A stretch of DNA of 64,000 bases from Tetrahymena thermophila SB210. Taxonomy: Eukaryota > Ciliophora > Oligohymenophorea > Hymenostomatida > Tetrahymenidae. The stretch is taken from positions 372,001 to 436,000 of the forward strand of contig NW_002476365.1 of the NCBI RefSeq assembly GCF_000189635.1, read 5' to 3'. This document shows, one piece after another, positions 51,892 to 63,468 of this stretch. Under the pieces are notes generated by a model. That model was not told where the DNA came from, made no database searches, and saw nothing but the letters and a program-made list of their open reading frames with translations. A program made the translations under genes and the position numbers. The number at the start of each line of letters is the position of its first letter. Positions within the stretch are counted from its first letter, which is position 1.

Positions 51892-52599
51892 TCAATAGTA
51901 TCTTCTCTTTATAAAGTATTTTTATGCTTATGCTTATTTTTATTGTTATTGTGTTAAAAAATTGTAATTTTAACAATCCTCAATATTTTTTTTCACAAAT
52001 AAGCTAATATCAAAAGGAGTAATCTCTGATTTTACAAAGTATCTAGAAGGAGAATTAGGGGTTTTTCTTCCGAGTTACGAAGATGCTAAGTTTCTTTTAT
52101 AATGTTTGTTATTTGATTTTAAATTAGTTATAGGATCTTTAATTGTAAATTAGCTGTATCTATCTCTTTATAGGCTTGAAGATTGTCTAGATCTATTTTA
52201 TTCTATAAACATACTTTGATTTAAGCTGACATTTACAAAGTTATTATTCTGACTTTCTTCAGTATTTCTCCTAGTTTCGTATTAACTCAGCCTTATTTCT
52301 GGTAATTATGGAACAGATCCTCTTGAATTTATTATGGATATATCCTACTTGTTTACTTTTACAATCTTTCTTAATATAACATCTTCAATAGGCATAACAT
52401 CTTTAATATGAGATATTTTAATGATCAATTTATCCTGCTCTTAGTATTGATTTATATTTTTGAAATTATTAACATGATAATATCCAAAATTTTTAACATC
52501 CTTCAGAACAACATGATCGTTTGAAATAGAATACAATATTCCTTCATATCTAATATCAAACTAACTAACTATTGATATTCTTTGTCCTTTATTAGACAT
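51892..52599 (-). CDS. LSM14: LSM14/Scd6-like mRNP protein
   Basis: Single exon, 235 aa. The N-terminal ~80 residues form the divergent LSm fold of the RAP55/Scd6/Trailer-hitch family: GQRISIVSQFDIRYEGILYS, then VVLKDVKNFG and KLIIKISHIKDVMPIED. The RYEGxLY signature is diagnostic. Family members bind mRNA decay and repression factors in P bodies. The rest is Ser/Asn/Arg-rich, with SRQSSSLQRDRYSQ. Near the C-terminus ITPFDISLFVKK is the only candidate for an FDF-type motif and it is degenerate. No RGG boxes, so it is shorter and plainer than animal LSM14. Start is the ATG directly before SNKGQR. Confidence 0.8.
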
Positions 52600-53219
52600 T
52601 ATGTTTGAAAGAAATTCTATCATGACTCTAAATATAGTTTCTCTCTTTAATTCGTTTAATTTTCTGGCAAATAAATTAATTGATAAATTTTTAATAATCT
52701 TACATATGTTTGATGAAATATTTAAGCTAATAAATAAATAATTTATTTTTAGATTAAGTTTTGATCAATCAAATCCAGAAAATATTAATTGTTGCTTACA
52801 GTCTATTCTGATTTTACTGAAATGACTTAAATCCATAATTAAATATCTACCACATAAACACTACAATGACTCAAATAATTATCTTTATATTTCCACATAT
52901 TTATTTCTTTAATGCTATTATTAAATTTTCAATCACATAAAAATGTTTTGAAGTTATTTTAACAAGCCCAAACAAAAATTTTATAAAAAATAGGATTATT
53001 AATCTTTTTAAAATGTATTCAATTATTTTAGCTCAATTTATCATAAAATTTCATTCTCAAATTCAATTTCAATCTGAAATTCATAAATTAATACTTTGAT
53101 TAAATACTCTTTCTGATGAAAAACTTTTCTAAGATAAATTAAATGTAGAAAAAATTATGGTAATAATTTTCCATTTACACAAAACTTAATACAACTAATT
53201 ATAAACAATAATTTTCAAT
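52600..53219. other. Gene-free stretch
   Basis: 620 bp of AT-rich spacer between two minus-strand genes. No frame recognised. Confidence 0.6.
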
Positions 53220-53651
53220 TCATTTTTTTTTAGGAATTTAACATTAACCATTTTCACATGGCTTATTGCCTGCTAACCTAGCGAATTTACTGCTTAGAGG
53301 ATGTCTATTTTTAGCAAATAATAAATAAGCTCTATCTGATAAAAATCTAACTCCTCTCCAGCGCATAGGAGCTGCTAACCAACCTAATCCTACAGCTGCC
53401 CAAGAGTAATAGTAAGCATCTATTCCTTTAACTATTTCCCCATTATTTAATTTAGCGTGCAGGATTAAATCAAGCTACTATTAAGTTAAATCTTCTCTTG
53501 GTGGTTTAAATTCGGGATGATGTATATCTACTAAGTTTAAATTATTTTTTTTATCCATACTTTTAAGCCAGTTCATTTCTTTTGTGCATAAATAACATTT
53601 CCCGTCAATATATAATGTAACTGGAAAGTGACTGCATTATTCCTAACTCAT
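53220..53651 (-). CDS. DUF393 (DCC family) thiol-disulfide oxidoreductase-like protein
   Basis: Single exon, 143 aa. VTLYIDGKCYLCTKEMNWL carries the family's DGxCxxC signature, with CxxC at 19-22. It continues through NLVDIHHPEFKPP, a Gln-rich turn, then LHAKLNNGEIVKGIDAYYYS, the WAAVGLGWLAAPM stretch and FLSDRAYLLFAKNRHPLS. Bacterial relatives (YuxK-type) are predicted thioredoxin-like redox proteins, and eukaryotic copies are often organellar. No clear targeting peptide is present here. The extreme C-terminus adds CENGQCQIPKKK with a second CxxxxC pair, possibly a regulatory disulfide. Start is the only in-frame ATG before the signature. Confidence 0.87.
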
Positions 53652-54252
53652 TAGACCTTTTTAATAAATTCCTTTACTATATTTGCTTTAAATTTTAATT
53701 TTGTATTAATTTATTATTCTTACTTAAACATAAATATTCAATTCAATTCAATTAAATTCAATATAGCTTCATGTCACTTCAAGAACTTTCTCTTTTATAT
53801 AATGAAATAGAAGCATAAGCTACTGATCAACTATTAAAAAATATATTTTTTATTTGTTAGAAATTTCTACTATTAATTTTTTGAAGATTAAATTTTTAGA
53901 AAATGAGAAAACATTTTAAAATCTTTTCTTGCTTTCAAACTTGTTTTCATTTTTTGGAAATTTTAATTGAAAACTTTTTAATAAATTTTTTATTAAGGAA
54001 TTTGAAAATTATTTTTGAATAGAATCTTTTATTATTTGATTGAATAAAATTTTTAATGTGTTTTTATAAAAGATTAAATATACTATATTTATACACGATA
54101 GTAACGATATATAAAAGCAATAAACAATAGTTAATAGATAGAAAAATATACAATTTAAGTGATAATTTAATTAAATTATATAAACAATAATTTATTGTTT
54201 TATTTTAAGGGTAAAATATGTTAAATAATTTTTATTAATAAATGAGCTTTGC
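53652..54252. other. Gene-free stretch
   Basis: 600 bp of AT-rich spacer upstream of the DUF393 gene; nothing recognised. Confidence 0.6.
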
Positions 54253-57200
54253 TCACATGAGTATTTGATATATTTATTTTTTGTAGAGGTTATGTTTGTG
54301 GTTATTAGTTTATTTATTTATTTGCTTGGTTATTTAGTTATTTAGTTAGTTAGTTTATAAATTTGAGTAATAATTAAAAATTTTATGTTTTTTGGTTATA
54401 GTAAATCTACTTTTATTAATTTTATTATTCAAGAGCTTATTGTTATTTTTACATCTGAAATTTAGTTAGATAATCTGTTTTCTATTTAAAATGCCTTATC
54501 ATCTTAGATTACATTCCTATTTAAATATATCAGTTTATGCTTTTTTAAATACAATAAATAATATAATTTGTTTACCTTGGACATATTAAATAAAAGCTAT
54601 TTAATTGATCATAATCCTCTGCTTATTCACAAATGAAATCAATATCGTCTTCAGTGATCTACTAGCATTAAGAAAGACTGATTGACAATCTCTTTAAGTT
54701 TTTTAAGTCAAAAAGGAAGGAAACAAGATCATCAAAATCAGTATCAGAAATTTAAATTCTAAATATTTATATGAATGTCATTCTTACTTAGTATTTAAAT
54801 AAAGTAACATACCTTGATAAAGAGAGAGAAATGGACTCTAAATTCTTGCTATAGATACCTTGTAAAAAATGATTAATTGCACTGAGACTTACTTTTTGTG
54901 AACTATATTAATTTAAAAAATAATTAATTAACTATTTATTATTTTAACTTAAAAAAATAAAATTACTTGCTAACATCAAATGATATTTCTTGTAAATTTT
55001 TTTTATTTTCAAGAGCATTTTAAATTGCAAAAATCGAGTTATCTGTAAAATTTGTATTTCCTCCAATTGCTAGAAAGAGTTTTTTAATGTTAACTAGTTC
55101 ATTAAGTTTTTAAGAGAGTTATGACACATTTTCATCATTAATTTAATTGCTATTTTAATTAAAATTTTATTTAAAGTTTTTATCTCTCAAAATATGTTGA
55201 ATAATTTACGATAAATAGGCCTTAAAATTGTCAACTTCAGGGTTTAATTTGATTAATTCATTTAAATATGTAATAGATATGTTTTTATTGATTCTTAATT
55301 TATCTTAGCTTTTGTTACGTTTGATTTCTCTTATTTTTTGTCTTGAAGAATCTTTCAAATCACCTGATTCTACTTTATCAACTTTCTTTGAGCTTTGGTT
55401 GCTACCGTTTCCAGAGCTATTGCTACTTGAAATATCATTAGAGCTGCTCATTTCTTCAATATTTTTGTGCATTTATTGAATTTGTTAAGCTTATTCAGAG
55501 CTTTCAACAAATATACTTTTTGAAGATTTGAAGTCTGGTTGAGAAAATCTTTATTGCTGAAAAGAATTTGTTTGATTACTCAATACATTTTACTAATTTG
55601 CTTCGGATTGATTGCTTTTTTATAATGGCTTTTAGTATTACATTTATTTTCCTACTGATTAAGAGACTTGCTCATTTGAAAAAACTAGATTTTGACTATT
55701 TAATAAAACATATTATTTAAAATTTAAAGCTATTTAAAGTAAATTTTGAATCAAAAATTGAAATTCTATGTTACTTAAAAGAAGAGATTTAATTTCTGTA
55801 AGAAGAATAATTTTTTTTGGGAATAGTAATAGTATTTTGATTATATTACTAGCTTTATGATTGATTAGACCTTTCTTAAGTTGATATCTTAAGTTAGCTG
55901 AGGTTGAGGCTTTCTTCAATTTAATCACAATTAGCTAAGAAATTATATTTTGAACAATCTTAAATATTGTGATATTCTTCTTAGATCTGAGAGTCAAAAT
56001 TCTCCTTTATATTTTCTTAGTCCTCTAGATTAGGATAGGTTGTATTTATAGTCTTCAATGCTTCTTCTAATTTCATACGAGAGGATTTGCTATAGTTAAG
56101 GAAGCCTGCAATAATTTTATCTATTACACCGTCCTAGTACTCTTTCTAATAGATATAGGTTTTGAATAATTTATTAATTTTCCAATCATGGTCACCTTAA
56201 TCAGCCTCAGAACTGATCGTTCTTATCTCTCTAAATGTAGGTCCTGTGCATCTATTTCATATAATGTGATAGATAAATTTAAAAGTGACAAATGAAGATA
56301 ATTATTTTTTAGTTATTTACTCTGATCATCATTATTGGCAAAATATTACAAAATAATTTGGAAAACACCCCCAATAATTGAAGTAAAAACTTTCTTTATT
56401 AATTTTTTATCTATCTAACTGTATTTAATTTTATTAGCTTATACATTCTCAATATTTAAAATTTATCTATCTCTTTTTTAATTTATTAATTAGCAGACAG
56501 ACAGAAGTGATAAAATTTTAGAGAGAAATTTAATATTTTATTTATAAAGAATATTTCGAAATTAATCAGATTTGTATCCAGACTTGCTGGAATTAACCTT
56601 ATTTTTCTATGGTTGGTTGGTTGGTTTAAAATTAAAATAAATCATTTAATTAAATGAGGTTATTGCAAATGATTATTTCAAAAATTTTCATTGTATATTT
56701 CTTAAAAATTTTAATGATTTTCTAAATTTGAGTTATTCATTTAATATTTTTTTATTGCTTCATTTTACATAATTTGCAAATAAATATTGTATGCAGATTT
56801 CAATAGAATATTTTGTTGAAAAAATATCAGGTGTTTTGTTTGTTTTGAAAAAATATTAATGGTTGATGTTTTTTTAAAATAATGAAAAGTTATTGTTTAA
56901 ATTTGGATATGATGAATTTATTTTTACCTTAAGAGCATCATTCCGAGAGAGTAAATGTCAGCTATAAAATAATTAAATTTCATATTTGATGAAATCAAAT
57001 TTTCATTTTACAACTCAGGTGCTTGATATCCAGGAGTAAAATAAGTATTATCTCTAAGAGTAGTAGAATGTTAATGATTTAGTTATTAAGCACTTCCCCA
57101 GTCAGTCAAAACATACTCGTTTTATTCTCTAATAAGAACGTTTTCTGGTTTCAAATCTGAATGTACAAGACCTAATCTATGAGCGTATATCAAAGCTGAA

Positions 57201-58121
57201 ATCATCTGCTTTGCAAATATCAATATTTCATAATGAGATAGTTTCTGCTTCTGCTAAAGTATTTTTTCTAAAGAACCTAAAGGGCAATATTCCATAGCTA
57301 TATATATGCAATTTCCTCTTTAGTGATTCGAGTAAATTTTAATAATATTTTTGATATTCGGGTTTTCATCATTCAATTTTTTAATGCAATTAGCTTCTTG
57401 AGTTAAAAAATTTAATGTTGATGGATCATCGCTTTTCATTTTCTTAACTACAATAGGCTATTTTGTGAGATTGCATTGAGTAACGAATATTTGGGAGAAT
57501 CCTCCTCTTGCAATTAATGTTAATTTGTCTTCAGAAAAATTATCGTCGAAAATAGCAGTTCCTATCATCTTTCTATATTTTTTTCCCTAATAAAGTGCTA
57601 AAAGCTATTCAGATCACAAGCGCTTGATTGATAACTGCCTTCTTTAATTATAGATAAATCAATTGGATGGGTAAATGGTTTATTCTATACCCTGAATCCG
57701 ATTATATTTGTCTTCTCCTAATTCTTTAATTTTTTCTAATTTTTGTTTTAAGTTTGATTTATTAATTGTTAGGAAACTTTCCTATCAAAAAGTTATAAAT
57801 GCTACTATGAATTCAATATCTTCAAACTCTTTAAGATTGTAAAATAAGTTATTATAAACAAATGTGCGCAGCAAGCTCTTGCTATTAATTCTTATACTTA
57901 TTGATAGGTAAAATCAGAATAATTTTCGATATATATTAATTTATTAGGTTTAGTTTTCCTGATAAAAAAAATATATATATATTCTTCAGTGCGCAAATGA
58001 GTGTTAAACTGAGAAAGATATGGCTTTATTAATCAATTACTATTATTTCTGATTCTAGATTTTTAAAATCTGCAGCATTTTTATCAGGCTATATTTTTAA
58101 GATCAAATAAATAAAAACCAT
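54253..58121 (-). CDS. Protein kinase with C-terminal leucine-rich repeats; 5' part unresolved
   Basis: The kinase exon ends at 56928, and after a 676-nt intron exons continue from 56251 down to 54253. Kinase motifs: glycine loop IARGGFSQIF, VVKKM lysine, catalytic loop LVHSDLKPENVLI (HSD replaces HRD), LTDWGSA (DWG replaces DFG), and APELQ for APE. After a Ser/Asn-rich linker come LRRs (LNELVNIKKLFLAIGG, KNLESISLSLS, DLKNLKRLSISLS). The kinase-LRR layout is common in ciliates. The first ~550 nt after the likely ATG at 58121 do not form one frame. A 32-nt GT...AG intron fits early on. Further in, the best frame meets TGA at 57785-57787, 57659-57661 and 57614-57616. See findings. Confidence 0.65.
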
Positions 58122-58552
58122 GTTTAAAATTCTGAAAATCTGGCTTTTTAAAATAATTATTTTTAATAAAAACCAACTTTATAATAAATATTAAAGTAAA
58201 TAATGTTGAAGATTATATTGGTGGGGTTTATTATATATTATTAGACACATGAAAGATAGATCAAAATTATTTTCTGTTAATTTCTATTATTTAATAAATT
58301 ACATCCTAAAAATAAATAGCTGATCATAATATTTTATAAAAATGCTAATTGGTGTATTTCTATTTAAAATTTCATTTCATGTTTGTTGCATTGTTAAATA
58401 ATCTGAGAGAGTTAGCAAAATCTCTTCATTTTTATTTATTTAATAAATTTGTTCTTTATTTTTATTTAATATTTCTTAGTATTCCTTATAGATTTAATAC
58501 ATATTAAAAATTTTGGTTGATTTCACTTTTTTCATAAAGCTTATAAAAAAAC
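58122..58552. other. Divergent intergenic region
   Basis: AT-rich; should hold promoters of the kinase-LRR gene and the next plus-strand gene. No motif could be called. Confidence 0.5.
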
Positions 58553-59537
58553 ATGGATATTAACGAGTTAACAAAGCAAGTTAGTTAGAACCTGAAGGAA
58601 AATATATCTTTGCGTAAAGAAATAAAGGAAGGTTTCAATTCATGGAAAAAGAAGCTTTTTGGATCTAAAAATGAAGATTCTGGTTCAAATGAAAATAATT
58701 AAATAGCGCAAAATGAAATTGAACCTTAAAAATAATTTTAAATAACAGAACTGCAAAAGAATTTAGATGTAAGTAATTTAACTAAGCAGCAATTAGAGTC
58801 AATAGAGAAGTTAAATGAAGTTTTGCAACAATCCATATAAAATAAGATAAATATCAGTAAAAATATAAACTTTTTTGGATATTAAAAAGTAATTGTTTGA
58901 ACGTTTATAAAAATAAGGTTTTAAGACTCTTTAGAAATGGTATTTAGTTTTGATGAATGAGCCATCCCTCGGAATGTATTACATTTAAGAACATAATATG
59001 AACGTTGTTGAAAATAATGTAGAAGATAAGGTAAATATTTTGGTATATTTGTTAATCAAGCATTGATAAAACAGTTTTTCGAATCTCATTCAGTTTTAAT
59101 GGTGAGATCAGTGCATTTTATAAAAATAAAAGATTGAATTAATTTAGAATATCGTTTATATAAATTCTTCTACTAATTAGAATAGAAAACTCTATTTTGT
59201 TTTAAAATTTGGTATTTCCTTTTTGGTTTTAAAACAACACAGTTTGTACTTTACAAATAATTTTAAGTTCCCATTTTCAAAAAAGTATCAAGATATTGAA
59301 TTTATTCTTATTTAATTTAAGCACTTAAATATATAGTAATAAATTGTTATCAACCACCAATAAATACATATTTAATTTTAAAAATAGAAAGAACTTAAAA
59401 AATTAAATAGAAAGCTATAATACACAACAGAATAACTTTATAATACAAAAAAAGAATTAAAGGACATATCTAAACTAAATGGTGAATGGTCTAATAACAT
59501 GTCTGAATATATCAATAGGTTAGGAAAAGCTCTATGA
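58553..59537 (+). CDS. Small coiled-coil protein, unrecognised, 193 aa
   Basis: Three exons (58553-58888, 58935-59030, 59388-59537) join in phase 0. Introns are 46 and 357 nt, the second unusually long. It starts MDINELTKQVSQNLKENISL, then GFNSWKKKLFGSK, and has heptads in exon 1 (LTKQQLESIEKLNEVLQQS). Exon 2 holds a short ordered segment, WYLVLMNEPSLGMYYIQ. Exon 3 is a second coiled coil (KELKKLNRKLQYTTEQLY) ending EYINRLGKAL. Likely a subunit of a cytoskeletal or trafficking complex; no family recognised. Confidence 0.65.
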
Positions 59538-60386
59538 ATTAAAGCAATTGTGTATTTTCAATGTATATTCTATCTAAAATTTAAAACACTGTTTAAAAAT
59601 ACTTAAGCTCAATTAAATCTAATTTTAACATTTTGAGTTTTTATTAAAAAAAGTATTTCTTTTCAAAAGATTTAATCTTATTTTAAAAAAATAATTTAAA
59701 AATAAAATTTTCTTCATTATTTTATAATTGATTTTTAAATTTAATTTGGAGATAATCGAGTAAAAATTTATAATTGTTTTTTTGGCTAATAAAATTTATT
59801 TTTACTTGTTTAAACAATAAAAATATAATTAAGCTACTTTAATTTTCTATTTAATTGATTTATTTAAAGGTAATTTTATTGAAATTTTTCTAAAACAGAA
59901 ATATTTTAGATTGAGTTTTGAAATAAATTTTGTGTTACATTAAGAGATTATATGTATTTATGAATTTCTTCTGCTTTAAGATGTACAAAATTTATTTTTT
60001 CTAAGTTAATATCTGGAATTGTTAAGATTATAGTTTATCTTTTTGCATTGTTTTTCAATTTAAAAAAAAATAATTAGTACTTGATTGATTAATTGAAATT
60101 TAATTGATTTTTATTTTTATTAAAAACTATTTTTCAAGATAGTAATTTAAACTGCTAAATTCTTTGTGTAAAATGTTATTTTAATGAAGCTATTAGATAA
60201 ACCAAAATAACATTTTGGTTTTTATTTATTTATTGATTGATTAGTTAATAATATTTGAAACACTAGTTTTTGTTTGAATTTAATTATAAAATTTTTGCTT
60301 ACAATTTGATAAATTTTTTTTAAGTTTTCTATCAATTAAAATAAATTATCTGAGTAATTCAAAAGCAAATATCTATTTTTATCTAA
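59538..60386. other. Gene-free stretch
   Basis: 0.85 kb, one of the most AT-rich parts of the window. No frame or motif recognised. Confidence 0.6.
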
Positions 60387-62404
60387 ATGCAAGTAGAAGA
60401 TAACTAAATAAGAAGACCATTGAATTTTAGGTAGTAAAGACCTAAGACAGCTATTTTAATGAAATAATTTAGGGTAGCTGGTTATCGCCCTAAAACTCCT
60501 CTTATTTGTTGTTAGATTTCAAGAGCTGATTGCACATGCTGCAGTAATTATTTATAATCAATACTAAATTCAGATTGATATTTTACAATTCTTTAATAAC
60601 TGGCTTAAAAAAAAATAGTTGAAAGATAAATATTGCAATAAATATTTTAAAATAATTAGATTAACTAGTATATTCTAATTCAATCATGTGTCTAGATGAT
60701 GCTTAGCTCAAATAAGATGCTTAAAAATCTTCATATTATTAAACTGGTAAAAAACTATCTGCTTAAAAGGAGGATTTAAAAAGAGTTATAAGAAGCGGAA
60801 GTAAAAATAGACTTCACAGAGAGTTGATGTCATAGTAAGGTAAAAGACTAGATCCATATGAATTTATCAATTAAAAATATGAAGAGATAATGCAGGAATA
60901 CGAGGAAGAAAAGAAGACACCTGAATAAGATAACAAATTGCAAGCCTTTTTGGAATTCGATTTATTGAAAGATTAAACTAATTTTCCTAATACTTTCTAA
61001 CTAACTTAAAATCAAGAATACAATAAATCAAGGCCGCAGAGTTAAAGAAATAATAAAAATGAATTTTATTACTAATTTGCAAATTAAAATAAAAAGCAAA
61101 AATAGAACCAGTAGGAAATGTCTTCTGTAATTATTTCGAAAGTAGTTGATGTTAAGAAGTTGGAAGATAACATGTATTATAGTCCCAGAGATAAAGCAAT
61201 AAAATAGATATTAAGTAATGCTAAATCCAAATAAGGAATACAAGAAACATAAGAAGTTTTTAGCTATTATGCAAATAACTACTTTTTAATAAACTAAAAA
61301 ATAGAAAAAAATCGTCCTTAGCCAAAAAACTAAGAGGCAAGTTCTAGTTCAATTTAAAAATTAAATACTTAAAATGACAGCCAATTAAATTAATTGCCTA
61401 TTTTAATGGAATTAGAAAATTAGGATTATGATTAAACTAAAAAGAAACAAACTATACTAGGAAGTTTAATTAATAAAAATAAAACTCAATAAATTACCTA
61501 AGAACCTAGAGTAGAAAATCCATAAAAGGTGTTTTCATTAATACCTAATCTATCCCCGAAATCTTCATTCTAAAATTAAGAAAATGCTTACGAAAAGCGT
61601 GCTAATATTAAGTAAAAGTAGCCAAACTATTTTATGTAGCATATGAAGCAAATAAAAAGAGATTAAAATATGGATACTAAAAAGCAAGTGAATTCAATTT
61701 AGAGAAAGAATTCTATCTCAACTCCTTAAAAATAACAAAGTATTTCACATAGAAGCTAATAATAATTATCAACAACTAATAAAGAAACAAGCAGGGGTAA
61801 TATATTACTCACAACAAATGAAACTCTTAAAACAGAAGAGGACTATTTGACAACACCATCAAAATAAAATAAAAGACAGTATCTAAACGATTTTATCAGA
61901 TCTCCTTATTCTACAGAAGTAATTTTAATTAAATATCTGAATTATCATATTAAATTTTCATGAAACTTTTTAACTAAAATCCTATTTCTTGAAAAATCTT
62001 TACAAATGAAAAGTTATAATTTTGAGTATTATTTTTCATTTTAAAAATAGTTTCCTTTAAAAGCTGTAGATAACAATCTCATGTTCAATCAGCATTCACC
62101 CTCAATAGATTATCTACAGCAGAGTTACTTAAAAAAAGCAATATCTAGCTATAGAGATTTTAATTCTTAAAAAACATGGAGAATTTCTACACAATATGAT
62201 GAATAAAATGAAAGGGCAAACCCTTAAATGATACAATAGCAGTAATTAAAACAATAATAGGAAATTGTTAAATGGAATAGAATGCTAAAAAAAGTTAGTG
62301 TAAATGGTTTAATGCAATCATCTAACTTACTTAAAAAAGGAAATTAATAAAGCAACTAAGGAAGCTTGACTTCAAGAGAATAAAAAAGAGTTTCGTTTAA
62401 ATGA
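60387..62404 (+). CDS. Gln/Asn/Lys-rich protein, unrecognised, 586 aa
   Basis: Three exons (60387-60543, 60669-61918, 62051-62404) join in phase. The N-terminus is the most distinctive part: RPKTAILMKQFRVAGYRPKT then ICCQISRADCTCC, a Cys-rich stretch that could be lipid-modified or metal-binding. The rest is low complexity with scattered charged helices (YEEIMQEYEEEKK; KVVDVKKLEDNMYYSPRDKA) and SP/TP sites. The C-terminal exon has KTWRISTQYDEQNERAN and ends LTSREQKRVSFK. No domain recognised. Confidence 0.65.
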
Positions 62405-63468
62405 AAGAATATTAAAAAACTAAAATTGTGAAAAATAAATTTAAAATATTATTTATATTAGAAAAAGAAAGAAGTAAATTTATGAATGAATAAATAAATG
62501 CAAAAATAAAAAATGGATGAATTAAAATTTTATATGAAATTTAATTACAAAAAATAAACAATTTATAAACAAATATATTTAATAAAAATATGGAGAGGAT
62601 ATAGAATATGAAATAGTACAAATTAGATTTAAAAAAATATTTGTAAATGGATTGAATAAGTTAATCAATTTATCATTGATTGATTATTGATTGCTTGCTT
62701 TCATCAGACGATTAAACATAAGACAAAAGTTTAGAATAATAATTCACTTAGTTGTCTTAGGATACTTTTACGGAGCTGAAAATAGCAGCTTCTTTCTCTT
62801 AATTTAGATAATCCAATAGTAGATTATCTACTAGAAAAACTGTATATAATTATAATTATTATTCTATTATCATGTCTGTCTTATGTTTTTCTATCCAAAT
62901 CAATTTTTGCGTCTTATAACAACTAAAATGAAATGCTTGGTTACATTAATTTTTTATTAAAATAAATTTATAATTATTTAGCATTATTGAATCCATTTGT
63001 ATGTATTTTGAATTAAAAATATAATTTTGATGGTTAATAGTGATTCACCTAAATACTTTCGATTTTTTATTAATTATCAATTACTACTAGTTTTCATTCC
63101 TCATATAACCATTAGTTCTTTTTATTAAATTTTAATATTACTTCCACTTTCATTCAGCTTGCTCCTAATATCTTAGTATAGTTTACAGAATAAGTTAGAA
63201 TAGATAAACTAAATTTTCCTTTATTTTTAATAAAGAAAAATTTCAAATGTACTGACTAATTGACTGACTTGGGGGCTGATCATTATTATATTAATTGAAA
63301 GAGGAAGGTAAAGCAAGAAAGTAAATTAATAAATTAAAGGCTTTTTTCATTCAAACATAGAAGGGAATACAAAAGAAGAATAGTAGTAGTGATTGATATT
63401 GTAATTATATCAAGAAGCAGTTTAAGTATTTTAGACTTCACTATTTAATTGTAATAAAGGTGTATTAA
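62405..63468. other. Gene-free convergent spacer
   Basis: 1.06 kb. Contains a 17-nt near-perfect palindrome (TAGTAGAT, one T, ATCTACTA) at 62817-62833. No coding frame. Confidence 0.6.

Noticed and set aside
62817..62833. 17-nt palindrome as an operator or replication site
   Set aside because: Short AT-rich palindromes are expected by chance in DNA of this composition, and no partner site was found.
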